Shown here: positions 1 through 8,360 of the stretch, one piece after another
Numbering within the stretch: position 1 is the stretch's first letter
How the letters are laid out: each line of letters opens with the position of its first letter
Assembly: GCF_008000815.1 (NCBI RefSeq)
Contig: NZ_CP042806.1
Location: forward strand, 248,001 to 312,000
DNA from: Terriglobus albidus
Lineage (GTDB): Bacteria > Acidobacteriota > Terriglobia > Terriglobales > Acidobacteriaceae
Direction of reading: 5' to 3'
DNA: 64,000 nt
Notes under the pieces: model-generated
Databases searched by the model: none
What the model was told of the DNA's origin: nothing
Seen by the model: the letters and a program-made list of their open reading frames with translations, nothing else
Made by a program: the position numbers and the translations under genes

Positions 1-2277
1 GCAGTGCTGGTGCTGGCCGTCGGCATCGGTGTCAACGTCGCGGCCTTCGGTCTGTTCAACATGTTCGTGCTAAAACCGCTGCCGGTTCGCGATCCGGATA
101 CACTGGTGCGGCTGCAGCGAAGCGCCCCTGGCACCTTTTCTTCCTCGGTTCCCTATCCCTCGATCGCGTTCTACCGCGATCACGCGAAGACACTGCATTC
201 GGTGATGGCCAGCACCGATCGCGACGTGATTCTCGAACAGGAGAACATACCGGCCCGTACGCGGTTTGTGACAAGCAACCTGTTCCATGAACTGGGAGCG
301 GAGACCGGACTGGGACGCGTGTTTGATCCTGACCTTGATGACCCGAAGGGCGCGCCTCCAGTAGTAATGCTGAGCCACACCTTCTGGGAACAGCACTATG
401 ACAGCAATCCTGCCGTCGTAGGCCGTGTTGTGCATCTGAACCACAAACCGGCAACCGTAATAGGAGTCGCTCCGCGTAACTTCAGCGGTCTGGGGCTGCC
501 GCATGAACCTGCATTCTGGATACCGCTGACACAGGAACCCTACTTCGTGGAGGGCAGTACTGTTCTGACCGATACCTCTCTCGACGGAATGGTTGATATG
601 TGGGCTCGCCTGGAAAAGGGAGTCTCACCAAGGGCAGCGGAGCAGGAGTTGCTTGCGCTAACTGACGAACTGCGTCGTCAATCACCAAAATCTGTGTGGG
701 ACAAGGAGAGGCTTGTCAGCGAGCCCGGCGGGTACCTGCAGGCGGTACGGAAGGACGACGTGCCGATGATCATGCTGGTAGGGACACTGGTGCTGCTGAT
801 CCTGACCGTCGCATGCAGCAACCTCGGTGGCCTGATGCTCGCGCGTGGTGTCACTCGTTCCCATGAGATCTCGATCCGGTTTGCGCTGGGCGCAAGCCGG
901 CAGCGCATTGTGCGGCAGCTCTTAACGGAGAGTCTGCTGCTGGCCGCGATGGCCGCCACGGCTGGAGTTGGTATGGGATATCTCTGCCTGCGGGTCTTTC
1001 TCTCTCAGGTGAATGCTCCTCCATGGCTCAATCCTGCTCCCGACTGGAGAGTGGTGCTCTTTGCCGGCGCAACAGGGTTGATTGCGTCCGTAGTCTTTGG
1101 CCTGGCTCCGGCGTTGCAACTTACCGCGAAACGGAGAAGCGGAACGCGATCGAGGCAGGTGCTGATCACGGCGCAAATTGCGGCAAGCTGTGTGCTGCTG
1201 ATCGTCGCCGGGCTTCTGGTCCGCGCATTACACTTCGCGGTCTCGGGTGATGCAGGTTATGACCACGAGCACATCCTGGTCGTGGATCCTGACCTTGCGG
1301 CCCATGGATATTCTGCTACAACAGCGAGAAGCTACCTGGACACGGCACAGGCGAGATTGCGCCAACTGCCCGGAGTCACCTCTGTTGGCCTTACATCGAT
1401 GGCTCCGTTGGGCCATAAGAATGTGACTTCACTTGGCGGATATCCTTTCGGAATCTTCGTCAGCCATGTAGAGCCTGGTTTCTTCAACACAATGGGGATC
1501 GCGCGCCTCAACGGACGCGACTTCCAGCGGGGAGACACGAACGAAGTCGTTGTCAGTGAATCATTAGCCCGGCGTGTGTGGCCGGGTGAGGCTCCTCTTG
1601 GGAAACAGTTTCTTCTCGACCCTTCCAATGCGCTCTCGGAGAAGTTCACCGTGGTGGGTGTTGTAGCGAATGCGCGCATGATGTCGATGCACGACCCCGA
1701 TGCGACAGAGCTATACCAGATAAGCGACGATGGATCTCTGCCGCACATGGTGCTTCTGGTACGCACCCAGGGAAAGCCTGAGGATCTGGCAACCGCGGTG
1801 CGGACCGTAACCTCCAGCATTGATACCGGCCTATTCCCCACCGTCCATCGTTTGAGCGAGTCGTTCCAGGACGAGGTTGGCACTGTAGAAAAGGGAGCCA
1901 TGATCGCGAGTCTGATGGGAGCCTCCGCCGTGTTGTTGGCGGCCGTAGGCCTGCTTGGACTGGTCGCATACGCCGTCTCGCAAAAGACACGGGAGATCGC
2001 CATCCGTCTCGCTCTCGGCGCAAAGAAGACACATGTGATCAAAGCTATGCTGCGTCAGTTTGTTGTGCCGGTGGCGATTGGATTGATCGGCGGCGCGGGA
2101 TTGGCTGCGGCGGCTTCACAACTGCTTCGGCGCATCCTATATGGCGTGAGCGGCCTCGACCCGGCCGCCTATCTCGGTGCGATTGGACTGCTGACTGTCA
2201 TCATCTCGTTTGCGGCATGGGTGCCGGCACGTAAAGCTCTCGGGGTTGATGCAATGAGGGTCCTACGGCATGAGTAG
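1..2277 (+). CDS. ADOP-type ABC transporter permease (MacB/FtsX-like), 5' end outside the window
   Basis: This is an inner-membrane permease of the ADOP (acidobacterial duplicated orphan permease) group. These proteins carry two FtsX-type halves, each with a MacB-like periplasmic region, and no ATPase of their own. The reading frame is open from base 1 and the first residues already lie in the first membrane helix, so roughly 30 or more N-terminal residues are missing; a GTG at base 4 is only an internal codon. A first FtsX domain follows at about residues 255-385 (SHEISIRFALGASRQRIVRQ), then a second extracytoplasmic region, and a last FtsX domain with the parallel motif TREIAIRLALGAKKTHVIKA near residue 670. 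The C-terminus PARKALGVDAMRVLRHE is typical of the group. No ATPase gene is adjacent, so the substrate and partner are unknown. The family call is firm and the transport role is inferred. Confidence 0.9.
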   Translation, partial: AVLVLAVGIGVNVAAFGLFNMFVLKPLPVRDPDTLVRLQRSAPGTFSSSVPYPSIAFYRDHAKTLHSVMASTDRDVILEQENIPARTRFVTSNLFHELGAETGLGRVFDPDLDDPKGAPPVVMLSHTFWEQHYDSNPAVVGRVVHLNHKPATVIGVAPRNFSGLGLPHEPAFWIPLTQEPYFVEGSTVLTDTSLDGMVDMWARLEKGVSPRAAEQELLALTDELRRQSPKSVWDKERLVSEPGGYLQAVRKDDVPMIMLVGTLVLLILTVACSNLGGLMLARGVTRSHEISIRFALGASRQRIVRQLLTESLLLAAMAATAGVGMGYLCLRVFLSQVNAPPWLNPAPDWRVVLFAGATGLIASVVFGLAPALQLTAKRRSGTRSRQVLITAQIAASCVLLIVAGLLVRALHFAVSGDAGYDHEHILVVDPDLAAHGYSATTARSYLDTAQARLRQLPGVTSVGLTSMAPLGHKNVTSLGGYPFGIFVSHVEPGFFNTMGIARLNGRDFQRGDTNEVVVSESLARRVWPGEAPLGKQFLLDPSNALSEKFTVVGVVANARMMSMHDPDATELYQISDDGSLPHMVLLVRTQGKPEDLATAVRTVTSSIDTGLFPTVHRLSESFQDEVGTVEKGAMIASLMGASAVLLAAVGLLGLVAYAVSQKTREIAIRLALGAKKTHVIKAMLRQFVVPVAIGLIGGAGLAAAASQLLRRILYGVSGLDPAAYLGAIGLLTVIISFAAWVPARKALGVDAMRVLRHE

Positions 2278-2310
2278 GCAGTCGAATCAGCGGCATGAGC
2301 AGAACGAGGA

Positions 2311-3162
2311 TCAACCGACGATAGCAACATGACCGAGAATCCCCTCGGCGAGCCTCTCGTCGCCATCGATTGCGATTTGCGACATGGCGACATCGCGGTC
2401 GATCCCTTTGGTGAAGAGCATCCATGCGATCTGCTCAGGCACTGTGACGCTGCACGCAATCCGCGAAGGCATCTCCTTAAGAAAGTGCCAGCGATGCTCC
2501 TCCCGCGAGAGCACCCAGGTTCCGCCACACTCTCCTGAGATCTCAAGCAAGACATTGATTCCGGATGGCGCATCGATATGCCGATAGGCATACGGTAGAC
2601 CGCGAATGAAACAGTCCAGCACAGGATGATAGAGCTCCGGCGTCAGAATTCCCGGCCTGCCCGTCGCCAGACGGATCTGCTGCTGATGGTGCCAGCGTTC
2701 GGTCAGCTCCCGTGCCGTATCGAACCAGTTCGCCGAGGTCTCTTCTCCTGCCCAGCTGACGTTGAAGGTTGCCTTGGCAAATGGATCGAGCGATTCGTGA
2801 AAGTCCGCCGATTGCTCGCAAGCCGTCTTCATTAGGTCAATCATTACCGGCGGGCTGAGCCGGCGAAAGACGGATACGCCCTCATAGTTCAGACGATTGA
2901 CCAGTGAGACGACCTCCTGCGGCGTTTGCGGAATCTGCTTCTCGACAAACCACGCGTCACGCACCATGGAGAGCTTCCGCAATGCGGTATCCAGAAGATG
3001 TGCGGTGACATCGCGCACCTCCCACCGCGGCGATACGGTGCGGTATCCCCACTCTTCTTCGGTGAGAGAGCTCAACAGATGCAGCAGCTCGCGATCAACC
3101 TTTCGCAGAAGAGGAGCGCAAAGAATAGGTTCGTACCCTTCAAGCCGGCGGTGGGTTTCCAT
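2311..3162 (-). CDS. DinB/MDMPI-like (maleylpyruvate isomerase N-terminal domain) protein
   Basis: The protein has 283 residues. Its N-terminal ~150 residues resemble the four-helix DinB/MDMPI fold: a helix with LHLLSSLTEEEWGYRTVSPR, then WEVRDVTAHLLDTALRK, where the His in the V-x-x-H-L-L-D pattern is the usual first metal ligand. Family members are metal-dependent thiol (mycothiol or bacillithiol) transferases or isomerases, and many have no known substrate. The C-terminal half matches the less conserved domain that follows MDMPI_N. It ends 34 bases from the convergent permease gene and begins just beyond a family 1 repeat, so it looks monocistronic. The second and third metal ligands could not be assigned with certainty. 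The fold call is moderately sure and the reaction is unknown. Confidence 0.65.
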   Translation of the reverse strand: METHRRLEGYEPILCAPLLRKVDRELLHLLSSLTEEEWGYRTVSPRWEVRDVTAHLLDTALRKLSMVRDAWFVEKQIPQTPQEVVSLVNRLNYEGVSVFRRLSPPVMIDLMKTACEQSADFHESLDPFAKATFNVSWAGEETSANWFDTARELTERWHHQQQIRLATGRPGILTPELYHPVLDCFIRGLPYAYRHIDAPSGINVLLEISGECGGTWVLSREEHRWHFLKEMPSRIACSVTVPEQIAWMLFTKGIDRDVAMSQIAIDGDERLAEGILGHVAIVG

Positions 3163-3174
3163 CGCGCCATGCTA

Positions 3175-3287
3175 GAGCATTTTCCCTGTTGCTGGGTAGC
3201 CGGAAAGAGGAGTGCAGCGGCGTTTTCATTGCGGAAAGCGCCATAGATGCAGAGGCCCCACTCTACACCTACAGGGAAAAATGCTCT
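3175..3287 (-). repeat. Family 1 MITE-like repeat, copy 1
   Basis: The ends form a terminal inverted repeat, AGAGCATTTTCCCTGT at the left and ACAGGGAAAAATGCTCT at the right. Between them is an internal hairpin built on GGCGTTTTC and its near-complement GGAAAGCGCC. TA precedes the left end. It is in the same orientation as the copy at 20176 and opposite to those at 4939, 36061 and 38902. Confidence 0.8.
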
Positions 3288-3312
3288 CCCAGAACAAACC
3301 TTTGAGCAAATC

Positions 3313-3945
3313 TCACTCCGAATCGCGATCGCGTTTCCTGCGCTGATAGGCCGCGACTTTGATCTTGTTACCGCAGATATTCATGCTGCACCAGCGGCGT
3401 GATCCCTTCTTACTGGTGTCGAAGAAGTGGACGATACACGACTCGCATTGACGGATACGTGAGGTCTCGGTTTCGGCCAGAAGATCGGCGGCTCCATCAA
3501 CAATGGGAGCCCACAAATCCGCGGGCTCTACGGGATCAAAAAAAGTCTCGCGCACAACTCCGCTATCGCGCCTGCGAAGCGTGGTGCGAAGGGGATATTG
3601 CTGCAGCCGCGCATTGATCTCTTTCAGGAAATCATCGGAAGGAGCTGAGCCGGCCTCCATGCGCACGACCGCATCTCTTAGACGCTCCCGGAAGGCGATG
3701 AGATCTTTCCGGAAGGCCTCTGCTTCGGAGGATTGCCGCCAACTCCGCAGAAGTGACTTCGTCTTCGGTGAAGTCACCACTCCCGATGCGATAAGCCACC
3801 GCTCCAGGGCGTGCACGTCCGGCAGCAGCTCGGTCGGACCGTCGGCCAGGATCGGCTTCGTGTTGAGAAAGTCCAGGATGGGACGGTTGGCGACGAACAA
3901 AAAGCCGTCAACCCATTCGCCGGCATCTGGAGAAGCAGTTCGCAT
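3313..3945 (-). CDS. CGNR zinc-finger (ABATE-domain) transcriptional regulator
   Basis: A putative DNA-binding regulator of about 210 residues. The N-terminal ABATE domain (from FVANRPILDFLNT onward) is followed by a C-terminal zinc finger with four cysteines, in R-Q-C-E-S-C about 20 residues ahead of WCSMNICGNKIKVAAYQRRK. The conserved CGNR is CGNK here. The frame is open to a TTG at 3960, but the ATG at 3945-3943 is chosen because AAGGAAG lies about six bases upstream of it. The gene is divergent from the alpha/beta hydrolase at 4061, and the shared spacer holds an exact 11-bp inverted repeat around the hydrolase -35 box. It is therefore the obvious candidate repressor of that gene. Family assignment is firm; the regulatory target is inferred from position. 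Confidence 0.85.
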   Translation of the reverse strand: MRTASPDAGEWVDGFLFVANRPILDFLNTKPILADGPTELLPDVHALERWLIASGVVTSPKTKSLLRSWRQSSEAEAFRKDLIAFRERLRDAVVRMEAGSAPSDDFLKEINARLQQYPLRTTLRRRDSGVVRETFFDPVEPADLWAPIVDGAADLLAETETSRIRQCESCIVHFFDTSKKGSRRWCSMNICGNKIKVAAYQRRKRDRDSE

Positions 3946-3978
3946 GGTCTTCCTTTCCAAAATATCGTATGAAAATCA

Positions 3979-4010
3979 TAACACCGTTATTGACATTTTT
4001 AACGGTGTTA
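3979..4010. promoter_or_regulatory. Perfect 11-bp inverted repeat, probable operator
   Basis: TAACACCGTTA at 3979-3989 is exactly complementary to TAACGGTGTTA at 4000-4010. The arms are 21 bp apart centre to centre, two helical turns, as expected for a dimeric regulator binding one DNA face. The arms enclose the TTGACA of the downstream promoter, so binding would block RNA polymerase. The neighbouring CGNR protein is the likely ligand. Confidence 0.75.
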
Positions 4011-4016
4011 CATAAT
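3990..4016 (+). promoter_or_regulatory. Candidate sigma70 promoter for the hydrolase at 4061
   Basis: TTGACA at 3990-3995 is a perfect -35 hexamer. CATAAT at 4011-4016 matches the -10 consensus at five of six positions, but at a short 15-bp spacing; TAATCT at 4013 would give 17 bp with a poorer match. The hexamer lies inside the inverted repeat. Confidence 0.55.
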
Positions 4017-4060
4017 CTGGGTTCGTTCCGCTGGAAAGCGGACCAAAAGGAGGAAACAAC

Positions 4061-4909
4061 ATGACCACGTTTCAACAAGCTACTGTCCGCGGCCTGAAGG
4101 TCTTCTACCGTGAGGCGGGTTCCAGCTCTTCCCCCACCATCGTGTTGCTGCACGGGTTTCCCAGCTCGTCGCACATGTTTCGTGACCTGATTCCGAAGCT
4201 TGCGGAGAAGTTCCACGTCATCGCCCCGGACTACATCGGCTTCGGCTACAGCGACATGCCCTCGGTGAGCGAGTTCGAATACACCTTCGATCGCCTTGCG
4301 GACTATACCGAGGAGCTTCTCTTCAACGTCCTGGGCCTGAATAAGTTCAGCATCTACGTGCAGGATTACGGAGCCCCGGTCGGCTATCGCATCGCCTACA
4401 GACATCAGGACGCCATCGAGGGAATCGTAGTGCAGAACGGCAATGCCTATGCCGAGGGCATCGGATCGGGCTTCGACGCGATGAAACCGTTCTGGTCAAA
4501 CCGCAACGCTGAGACAGAGAAGCCCGTCCGCGGCCTTCTGACGAAAGAGACGACCATCTTCCAGTACACGCACGGCGTGAAGGACATCTCCCGCATCAAT
4601 CCGGACTCCTACACCGTCGATCAGTTCTTCATCGATCGCCCTGGCAACGACGCCATCCAGCTAAACCTGCTCCACAACTACCAGTCGAACCTGACGCACT
4701 ACGACGAGTGGCATGAGTTCTTCCGCAGCCGGCAGCCAAAGACGTTGATCGTGTGGGGCAAGAACGATCCGTTCTTCACCGTCGAAGGCGCCAAGGCCTA
4801 TCTGCGCGACATCCCTGCCGCGCAGCTGCACCTTCTCGACACCGGCCACTTCGCGCTGGAAGACTCGGTCGATTTCATCGCTCAAGAGATCACAAAGGTT
4901 CTCGGCTGA
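4061..4909 (+). CDS. Alpha/beta hydrolase with Asp nucleophile (haloalkane dehalogenase/epoxide hydrolase type)
   Basis: A 282-residue alpha/beta-hydrolase. The oxyanion motif HGFP is at residues 31-34 and D-Y-I-G-F-G-Y-S-D follows at 57-65. The nucleophile elbow is VQDYGAP with Asp102, and the C-terminal catalytic His is in D-T-G-H-F at His263. An Asp at the elbow places it with epoxide hydrolases and haloalkane dehalogenases rather than Ser esterases. A strong Shine-Dalgarno AGGAGG precedes the ATG by seven bases. It leads a plus-strand group with another hydrolase (5085) and a TMEM175 channel (5794), although a family 1 repeat separates it from them. The divergent CGNR regulator and the operator around its -35 suggest repression until an inducer appears. 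The substrate cannot be read from the sequence. Confidence 0.85.
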   Translation: MTTFQQATVRGLKVFYREAGSSSSPTIVLLHGFPSSSHMFRDLIPKLAEKFHVIAPDYIGFGYSDMPSVSEFEYTFDRLADYTEELLFNVLGLNKFSIYVQDYGAPVGYRIAYRHQDAIEGIVVQNGNAYAEGIGSGFDAMKPFWSNRNAETEKPVRGLLTKETTIFQYTHGVKDISRINPDSYTVDQFFIDRPGNDAIQLNLLHNYQSNLTHYDEWHEFFRSRQPKTLIVWGKNDPFFTVEGAKAYLRDIPAAQLHLLDTGHFALEDSVDFIAQEITKVLG

Positions 4910-4938
4910 GCTTCAGCCCCACCTGATTTCGTTCGCTG

Positions 4939-5051
4939 GAGTATTTCTCCTGTAGGTGTAGTGCCGGGCTTGTGCATCTATGGGCGTTTTCCTCAATGAA
5001 AACGCCACCCCACGATCCTCCCGGGATACCCAGCAACAGGAGAAATGCTCT
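4939..5051 (+). repeat. Family 1 MITE-like repeat, copy 2
   Basis: The ends are GAGTATTTCTCCTGT (one change from the usual GAGCATTTCTCCTGT) and ACAGGAGAAATGCTC, followed by TA. A 9-bp inner hairpin, GGCGTTTTC/GAAAACGCC, lies near the middle. It sits between two codirectional hydrolase genes and is in reverse orientation to copy 1. Confidence 0.85.
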
Positions 5052-5084
5052 ATTACAAGGCAAAACCAAAAGAGGAGATACATC

Positions 5085-5780
5085 ATGTCGTACTCAAAGA
5101 ATGCCACCATCGTTCTGGTCCACGGTGCGTGGGCCGACGGATCAAGCTGGGAGCTCGTTATTCGCAAATTGCAGGAGCAGGGCTGGAATGTTGTCACTGC
5201 GCCACTGCCTCTCACCTCGCTGAGCGATGATGCCGCTGCCCTGCGCCGCACCATCGACCGCACCGAGGGTCCGGTCATCCTTGCAGGACATGCCTATGCG
5301 GGAGCCGTGATTGGAACCGCACACGAAGAGCGCGTCAAAGCACTGGTCTACATTGCCGCGCTGGCGCCCGACGAAGGAGAGACCGTCGCCCAGGTCTTCT
5401 ATCGCGACGAACCTCATCCTGATGCTCCAAAGCTCGCGCCCGATGCCGACGGCTTTATCTGGATGCCGGACACGGGCTTCGAACAGGCCTTTGCGCAGAA
5501 CGCCACCGACGAGCAGATCGCTGTTACCCGGGCTGTACAGCGCCCCATCGCGGTGAAGAGCATCCAGGAGCCGGTGACCGCTCCGGCATGGAAGTCGAAA
5601 CCGTCGTGGTATCTCATTGCGGAAGACGACCGCATGATCAACCGTAAGACCCAGCGCTTCATGGCGGAACGCATGCACGCCATGATGGAATCCTTTCCCG
5701 TGGATCACACGCCGCTGCTGACCGCGCCGGAGAAGGTCGTGGACATCATTCTGGAAGCTGCGCAGTCGACACTGGCCTGA
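5085..5780 (+). CDS. Alpha/beta hydrolase fold protein with Ala in place of the nucleophile
   Basis: A 231-residue protein of the EstC/MhpC-like alpha/beta-hydrolase group: VLVHGAWADGSSW at residues 10-22, an elbow GHAYAGA near 68-74, and a C-terminal His in VDHTPLL. The elbow position normally held by Ser (G-H-S-Y-G-G) is Ala70, read directly from the codon GCC. The classical acyl-enzyme route therefore looks impossible, and the protein may be a lyase-like or binding member of the fold. The frame is open farther upstream into the repeat, but the ATG at 5085 is chosen because GAGGAG lies eight bases before it. Only 13 bases separate it from the TMEM175 gene, so the two are probably cotranscribed. 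The function is unknown. Confidence 0.8.
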   Translation: MSYSKNATIVLVHGAWADGSSWELVIRKLQEQGWNVVTAPLPLTSLSDDAAALRRTIDRTEGPVILAGHAYAGAVIGTAHEERVKALVYIAALAPDEGETVAQVFYRDEPHPDAPKLAPDADGFIWMPDTGFEQAFAQNATDEQIAVTRAVQRPIAVKSIQEPVTAPAWKSKPSWYLIAEDDRMINRKTQRFMAERMHAMMESFPVDHTPLLTAPEKVVDIILEAAQSTLA

Positions 5781-5793
5781 AGGGAGGCCGCTC

Positions 5794-6393
5794 ATGTTTG
5801 ACAAGAAGACAACCTCAGAACGACTGGCAACATTCTCTGACGGAGTCTTCGCCGTCATCATCACCATCATGGTGCTCGACCTGAAACCACCGGAGGAGCC
5901 GACGCTACGTGCGCTGGCTCCTCTGTGGCCTCTGCTGCTGAGCTATGCAGTCAGCTATTTGTTCATCGCGATTATCTGGATCAACCACCATCACCTCTTC
6001 CGCTTTGCCCGCATCGCAACGCCGGAGCTGATCTGGTGGAACTTCGCGCACCTCTTCATGATCTCGCTGGTACCGGTCACCACCCGATGGATGGCCGGCT
6101 CCAGGCTCGCCGCGGCTCCCGTGTTTGTCTATGCGCTGGTCTTCGTACTGGTTGAGATCGCCTACATCTCCTTCGAGCGGACCGCATTCTCACAGGCAAC
6201 CGAGGGAGACATTCCTCCACGGATGCGGCGCGCCGCAAAGATTCGGTCGTATGTCGCGCTCTGCATCTTCACTACAGCAGCAGCCGTCTCATTCTCGTCT
6301 CCAGCCTGGGGACTAAGCCTGGTGTGCTGCGTCCTGCTGATCTATCTGAGCCCTCGCATGCCGGAGCTCTTTCATCGAATCGTGCGTCGCTAA
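5794..6393 (+). CDS. TMEM175-family (DUF1211) potassium channel-like membrane protein
   Basis: A 199-residue integral membrane protein. The first helix carries the signature R-L-A-T-F-S-D-G-V-F-A-V-I-I-T-I-M-V-L-D-L at residues 10-30, with the F-S-D triplet at 14-16. In bacterial TMEM175 channels this triplet lines the pore entrance. About six hydrophobic segments follow, including IIWINHHHLFRF, whose His cluster is characteristic of the family. Bacterial members conduct potassium as tetramers. GGGAGG precedes the ATG. The gene follows the hydrolase at 5085 with a 13-base gap and is followed by a good hairpin terminator, so it closes this transcription unit. Its link with the hydrolases is unclear. 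Confidence 0.85.
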   Translation: MFDKKTTSERLATFSDGVFAVIITIMVLDLKPPEEPTLRALAPLWPLLLSYAVSYLFIAIIWINHHHLFRFARIATPELIWWNFAHLFMISLVPVTTRWMAGSRLAAAPVFVYALVFVLVEIAYISFERTAFSQATEGDIPPRMRRAAKIRSYVALCIFTTAAAVSFSSPAWGLSLVCCVLLIYLSPRMPELFHRIVRR

Positions 6394-6405
6394 CCGGGCC
6401 ATCGG

Positions 6406-6446
6406 AAACCCCACCCTCGCGGCAAAGCCGCGAAGAATGGGGTTTT
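6406..6446 (+). terminator. Rho-independent terminator after the TMEM175 gene
   Basis: AAACCCCA at 6406-6413 pairs with TGGGGTTT at 6438-6445. The inner stem TCGCGGC/GCCGCGA closes on a 3-base loop. The T run of the right arm gives the U tract. It begins 13 bases after the stop codon. Confidence 0.7.
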
Positions 6447-6468
6447 GAACTGTGCGCGACCAATTTTG

Positions 6469-6565
6469 TTTGTCATCCCGCAGGGATCTGCTTTTCCAAT
6501 CTTTGCTCGGGATAAGAAGCATCCGTAGCAAAGTGGATTTCTCCGCTACGCTACGAAATGACAAA
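6469..6565. repeat. Family 3 dispersed repeat, copy 1
   Basis: This copy is bounded by TTTGTCAT and ATGACAAA. The left side reads CCCGCAGGGATCTGCTTT and the right side carries GGATTTCTCCGCTACGCTACG. Both also occur, in the other orientation, in the copies at 16561 and 54951. It lies between the convergent TMEM175 and ankyrin genes. Confidence 0.75.
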
Positions 6566-6603
6566 CAAAAGTGCATAGCTCTAAGTTATCGAGTCGGTAC
6601 ACC

Positions 6604-8148
6604 CTATTGCTGCCCCTTGTGCTGCTCAATAATCTCCAGCACCTCTGGAATCGCCTCAAGCGGACGTTCCGGTTTAGGGACCTGCGCGCCGGCGGCAAGC
6701 AGCGCCCTTGTTACCTCGGGATAATTACCCTTCTCGCGGTGCCAGCTATTTAGTGAGCCGTGCAGGGCCCACGCAAGCGGGCTGCCTCCGTGTTCGTTCT
6801 CGAAGATATTCACCACTGCATTGTGTCGCAGCAATGCAGTGATCATCTCGAGATTGCCGTGCCACGCGGCATAGTGCAGCGCGGTCTGGTTGTTCTCAAG
6901 CGTGGCAGTTGCGGGCCATCCGCTGGTAACCAACAGTTCCACAGCGCGTGCGTTGTTACGTATTGCTGTTCCCACGATGCGACGGGCGGCATTGGAAGAG
7001 AGCTTCTGAAACAGGTTGGGATGCTCCGAGAGGATGTTCTGAACGCGGGCGTCTTCCCCAATCTCAGCCGCGTTGATGAGGCGAAGCCATGCCGGACTGC
7101 GCTGCATCAACAGCTCGAAGACCGCGGTGTGGCCAAACTCATGCGCGATCATGTGCGGCGACTTCGTCATCCCGAAACCGTAGAAGTAGATCGATCCCCC
7201 GGAGTGCGGATTCTGTTTGGGAAAGTATCGTTCACTAACTGTGGTGCGGATGGTTTCGGGGTCATGGTTGAGAATGCGCTCCACCAGTGACAGATCGCCG
7301 ATGGCCGATGCCATCAGGATGTCAGTCTTCGCTCCGAACTCAATCAGGAAACGGGCGACGTCGTGCCGGTAAGGCTCGCGCCACTCCAGCATCTGCCGCG
7401 TACAGACCATGTACTGGGCCGCAGTGGACTCATGATCGATATCGCGCGCATCGATCTCTGCGCCACGGTGGACCAGAAGCGAGGCAATCTCATACGTCGC
7501 CGCAAAGTGTAGTGGGAGTTGTCCATCCCCTCCACGGGCATGAACAAGCTTCGGATCAGCCGCCAGCAGTTCGCGCACGCGATCGATCATGCCCAGCCTC
7601 GCGGCGGCATGGATGTCCACCTTCGCTCCGCGTGAGATGAGGTAAGCGGCAAGCTCACTGTCTGCGGAGTCGAGCACGCCGAAGCTTCCCGCCCACCACC
7701 GCGTTCGCGCGTTAACATCGGCTCCAGCATCGAGCAGCACATCGATCATCTCGCGATTGTTGCGCTGCACCGCCGCAACGATGGCAGGAGCATCGAAGCT
7801 GTAATCCGGTAAAGGCTCGTTGATTGTTGCCTTGAGCGAGGGATGACGCGTCACCACCTCGCGGACCAGCGCCGCCTGATTGGACTTGATGGCGGCAGAG
7901 AGCGCCTTCATCGCGTCTTCCGAGGCAAGCTCGACGTGGAGCTTCAATGCTGGCCAGGTATCGAAGCCATACTCACGGGCGATGACATGGAGCGCATCGG
8001 CGAGCTTGGGCTTCGGTGAGGTAACACCACATGCGCTGAAACGCGCGGTCGCGGACGAGTTCGCAGCCTGCGATTGCTGCAGCAGCGTACGTGCCTGGTT
8101 CTTGAGATGTTCGAGGTTAGGACGCGCGGGAAGTTCGCGGATAGACAT
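6604..8148 (-). CDS. Ankyrin-repeat protein
   Basis: A 514-residue protein with no clear signal peptide or membrane helix. After an N-terminal region of about 80 residues (LEHLKNQARTLLQQSQAANS, then a segment ending YGFDTWPALKLHVE that recurs in related ankyrin proteins) come many ankyrin-type units. Clear ones are FDAPAIVAAVQRNNREMIDV with LLDAGADVNAR, LPLHFAATYEIASLLVHRGA, TALHYAAWHGNLEMITALLR, and a last unit ending LLAAGAQVPKPERP. Ankyrin arrays bind protein partners, and no enzymatic domain is visible. AAGGAG seven bases upstream supports the ATG at 8148. It is divergent from the GH92 gene and convergent with the TMEM175 gene, so it looks monocistronic. The partner is unknown. Confidence 0.85.
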   Translation of the reverse strand: MSIRELPARPNLEHLKNQARTLLQQSQAANSSATARFSACGVTSPKPKLADALHVIAREYGFDTWPALKLHVELASEDAMKALSAAIKSNQAALVREVVTRHPSLKATINEPLPDYSFDAPAIVAAVQRNNREMIDVLLDAGADVNARTRWWAGSFGVLDSADSELAAYLISRGAKVDIHAAARLGMIDRVRELLAADPKLVHARGGDGQLPLHFAATYEIASLLVHRGAEIDARDIDHESTAAQYMVCTRQMLEWREPYRHDVARFLIEFGAKTDILMASAIGDLSLVERILNHDPETIRTTVSERYFPKQNPHSGGSIYFYGFGMTKSPHMIAHEFGHTAVFELLMQRSPAWLRLINAAEIGEDARVQNILSEHPNLFQKLSSNAARRIVGTAIRNNARAVELLVTSGWPATATLENNQTALHYAAWHGNLEMITALLRHNAVVNIFENEHGGSPLAWALHGSLNSWHREKGNYPEVTRALLAAGAQVPKPERPLEAIPEVLEIIEQHKGQQ

Positions 8149-8360
8149 AACTCACTCCTTCTTATGGGCCCGCGATCCGCTTCGCCGGGCGAGAAGAGAG
8201 TGTGTTGTGAGATCACGCAAAAGCAAAGGTGGGATAATCCCTTTCCGCGGACGGGGTGCACCCTTGGTGTGCGATACGAGTGTAGCAGTAATTGGGTAGG
8301 TCCGGATGTCAAAACATGGCGCATGCGAGCGGACTATATGATGATCTGGCACTCGATAAC
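8149..8360. other. Divergent spacer between the ankyrin and GH92 genes
   Basis: About 210 bases must contain both promoters. I see no convincing -35/-10 pair, no dispersed repeat and no strong inverted repeat. The GH92 frame is open back to 8292 through this stretch, but that part does not look coding. Confidence 0.4.

Noticed and set aside
4980-5084. Upstream extension of the 5085 hydrolase, and similar short frames starting MGVF in the other family 1 copies
   Set aside because: These frames lie in the MITE-like repeat and recur in every copy. The hydrolase has a good GAGGAG site ahead of 5085, so the extension is repeat read-through.
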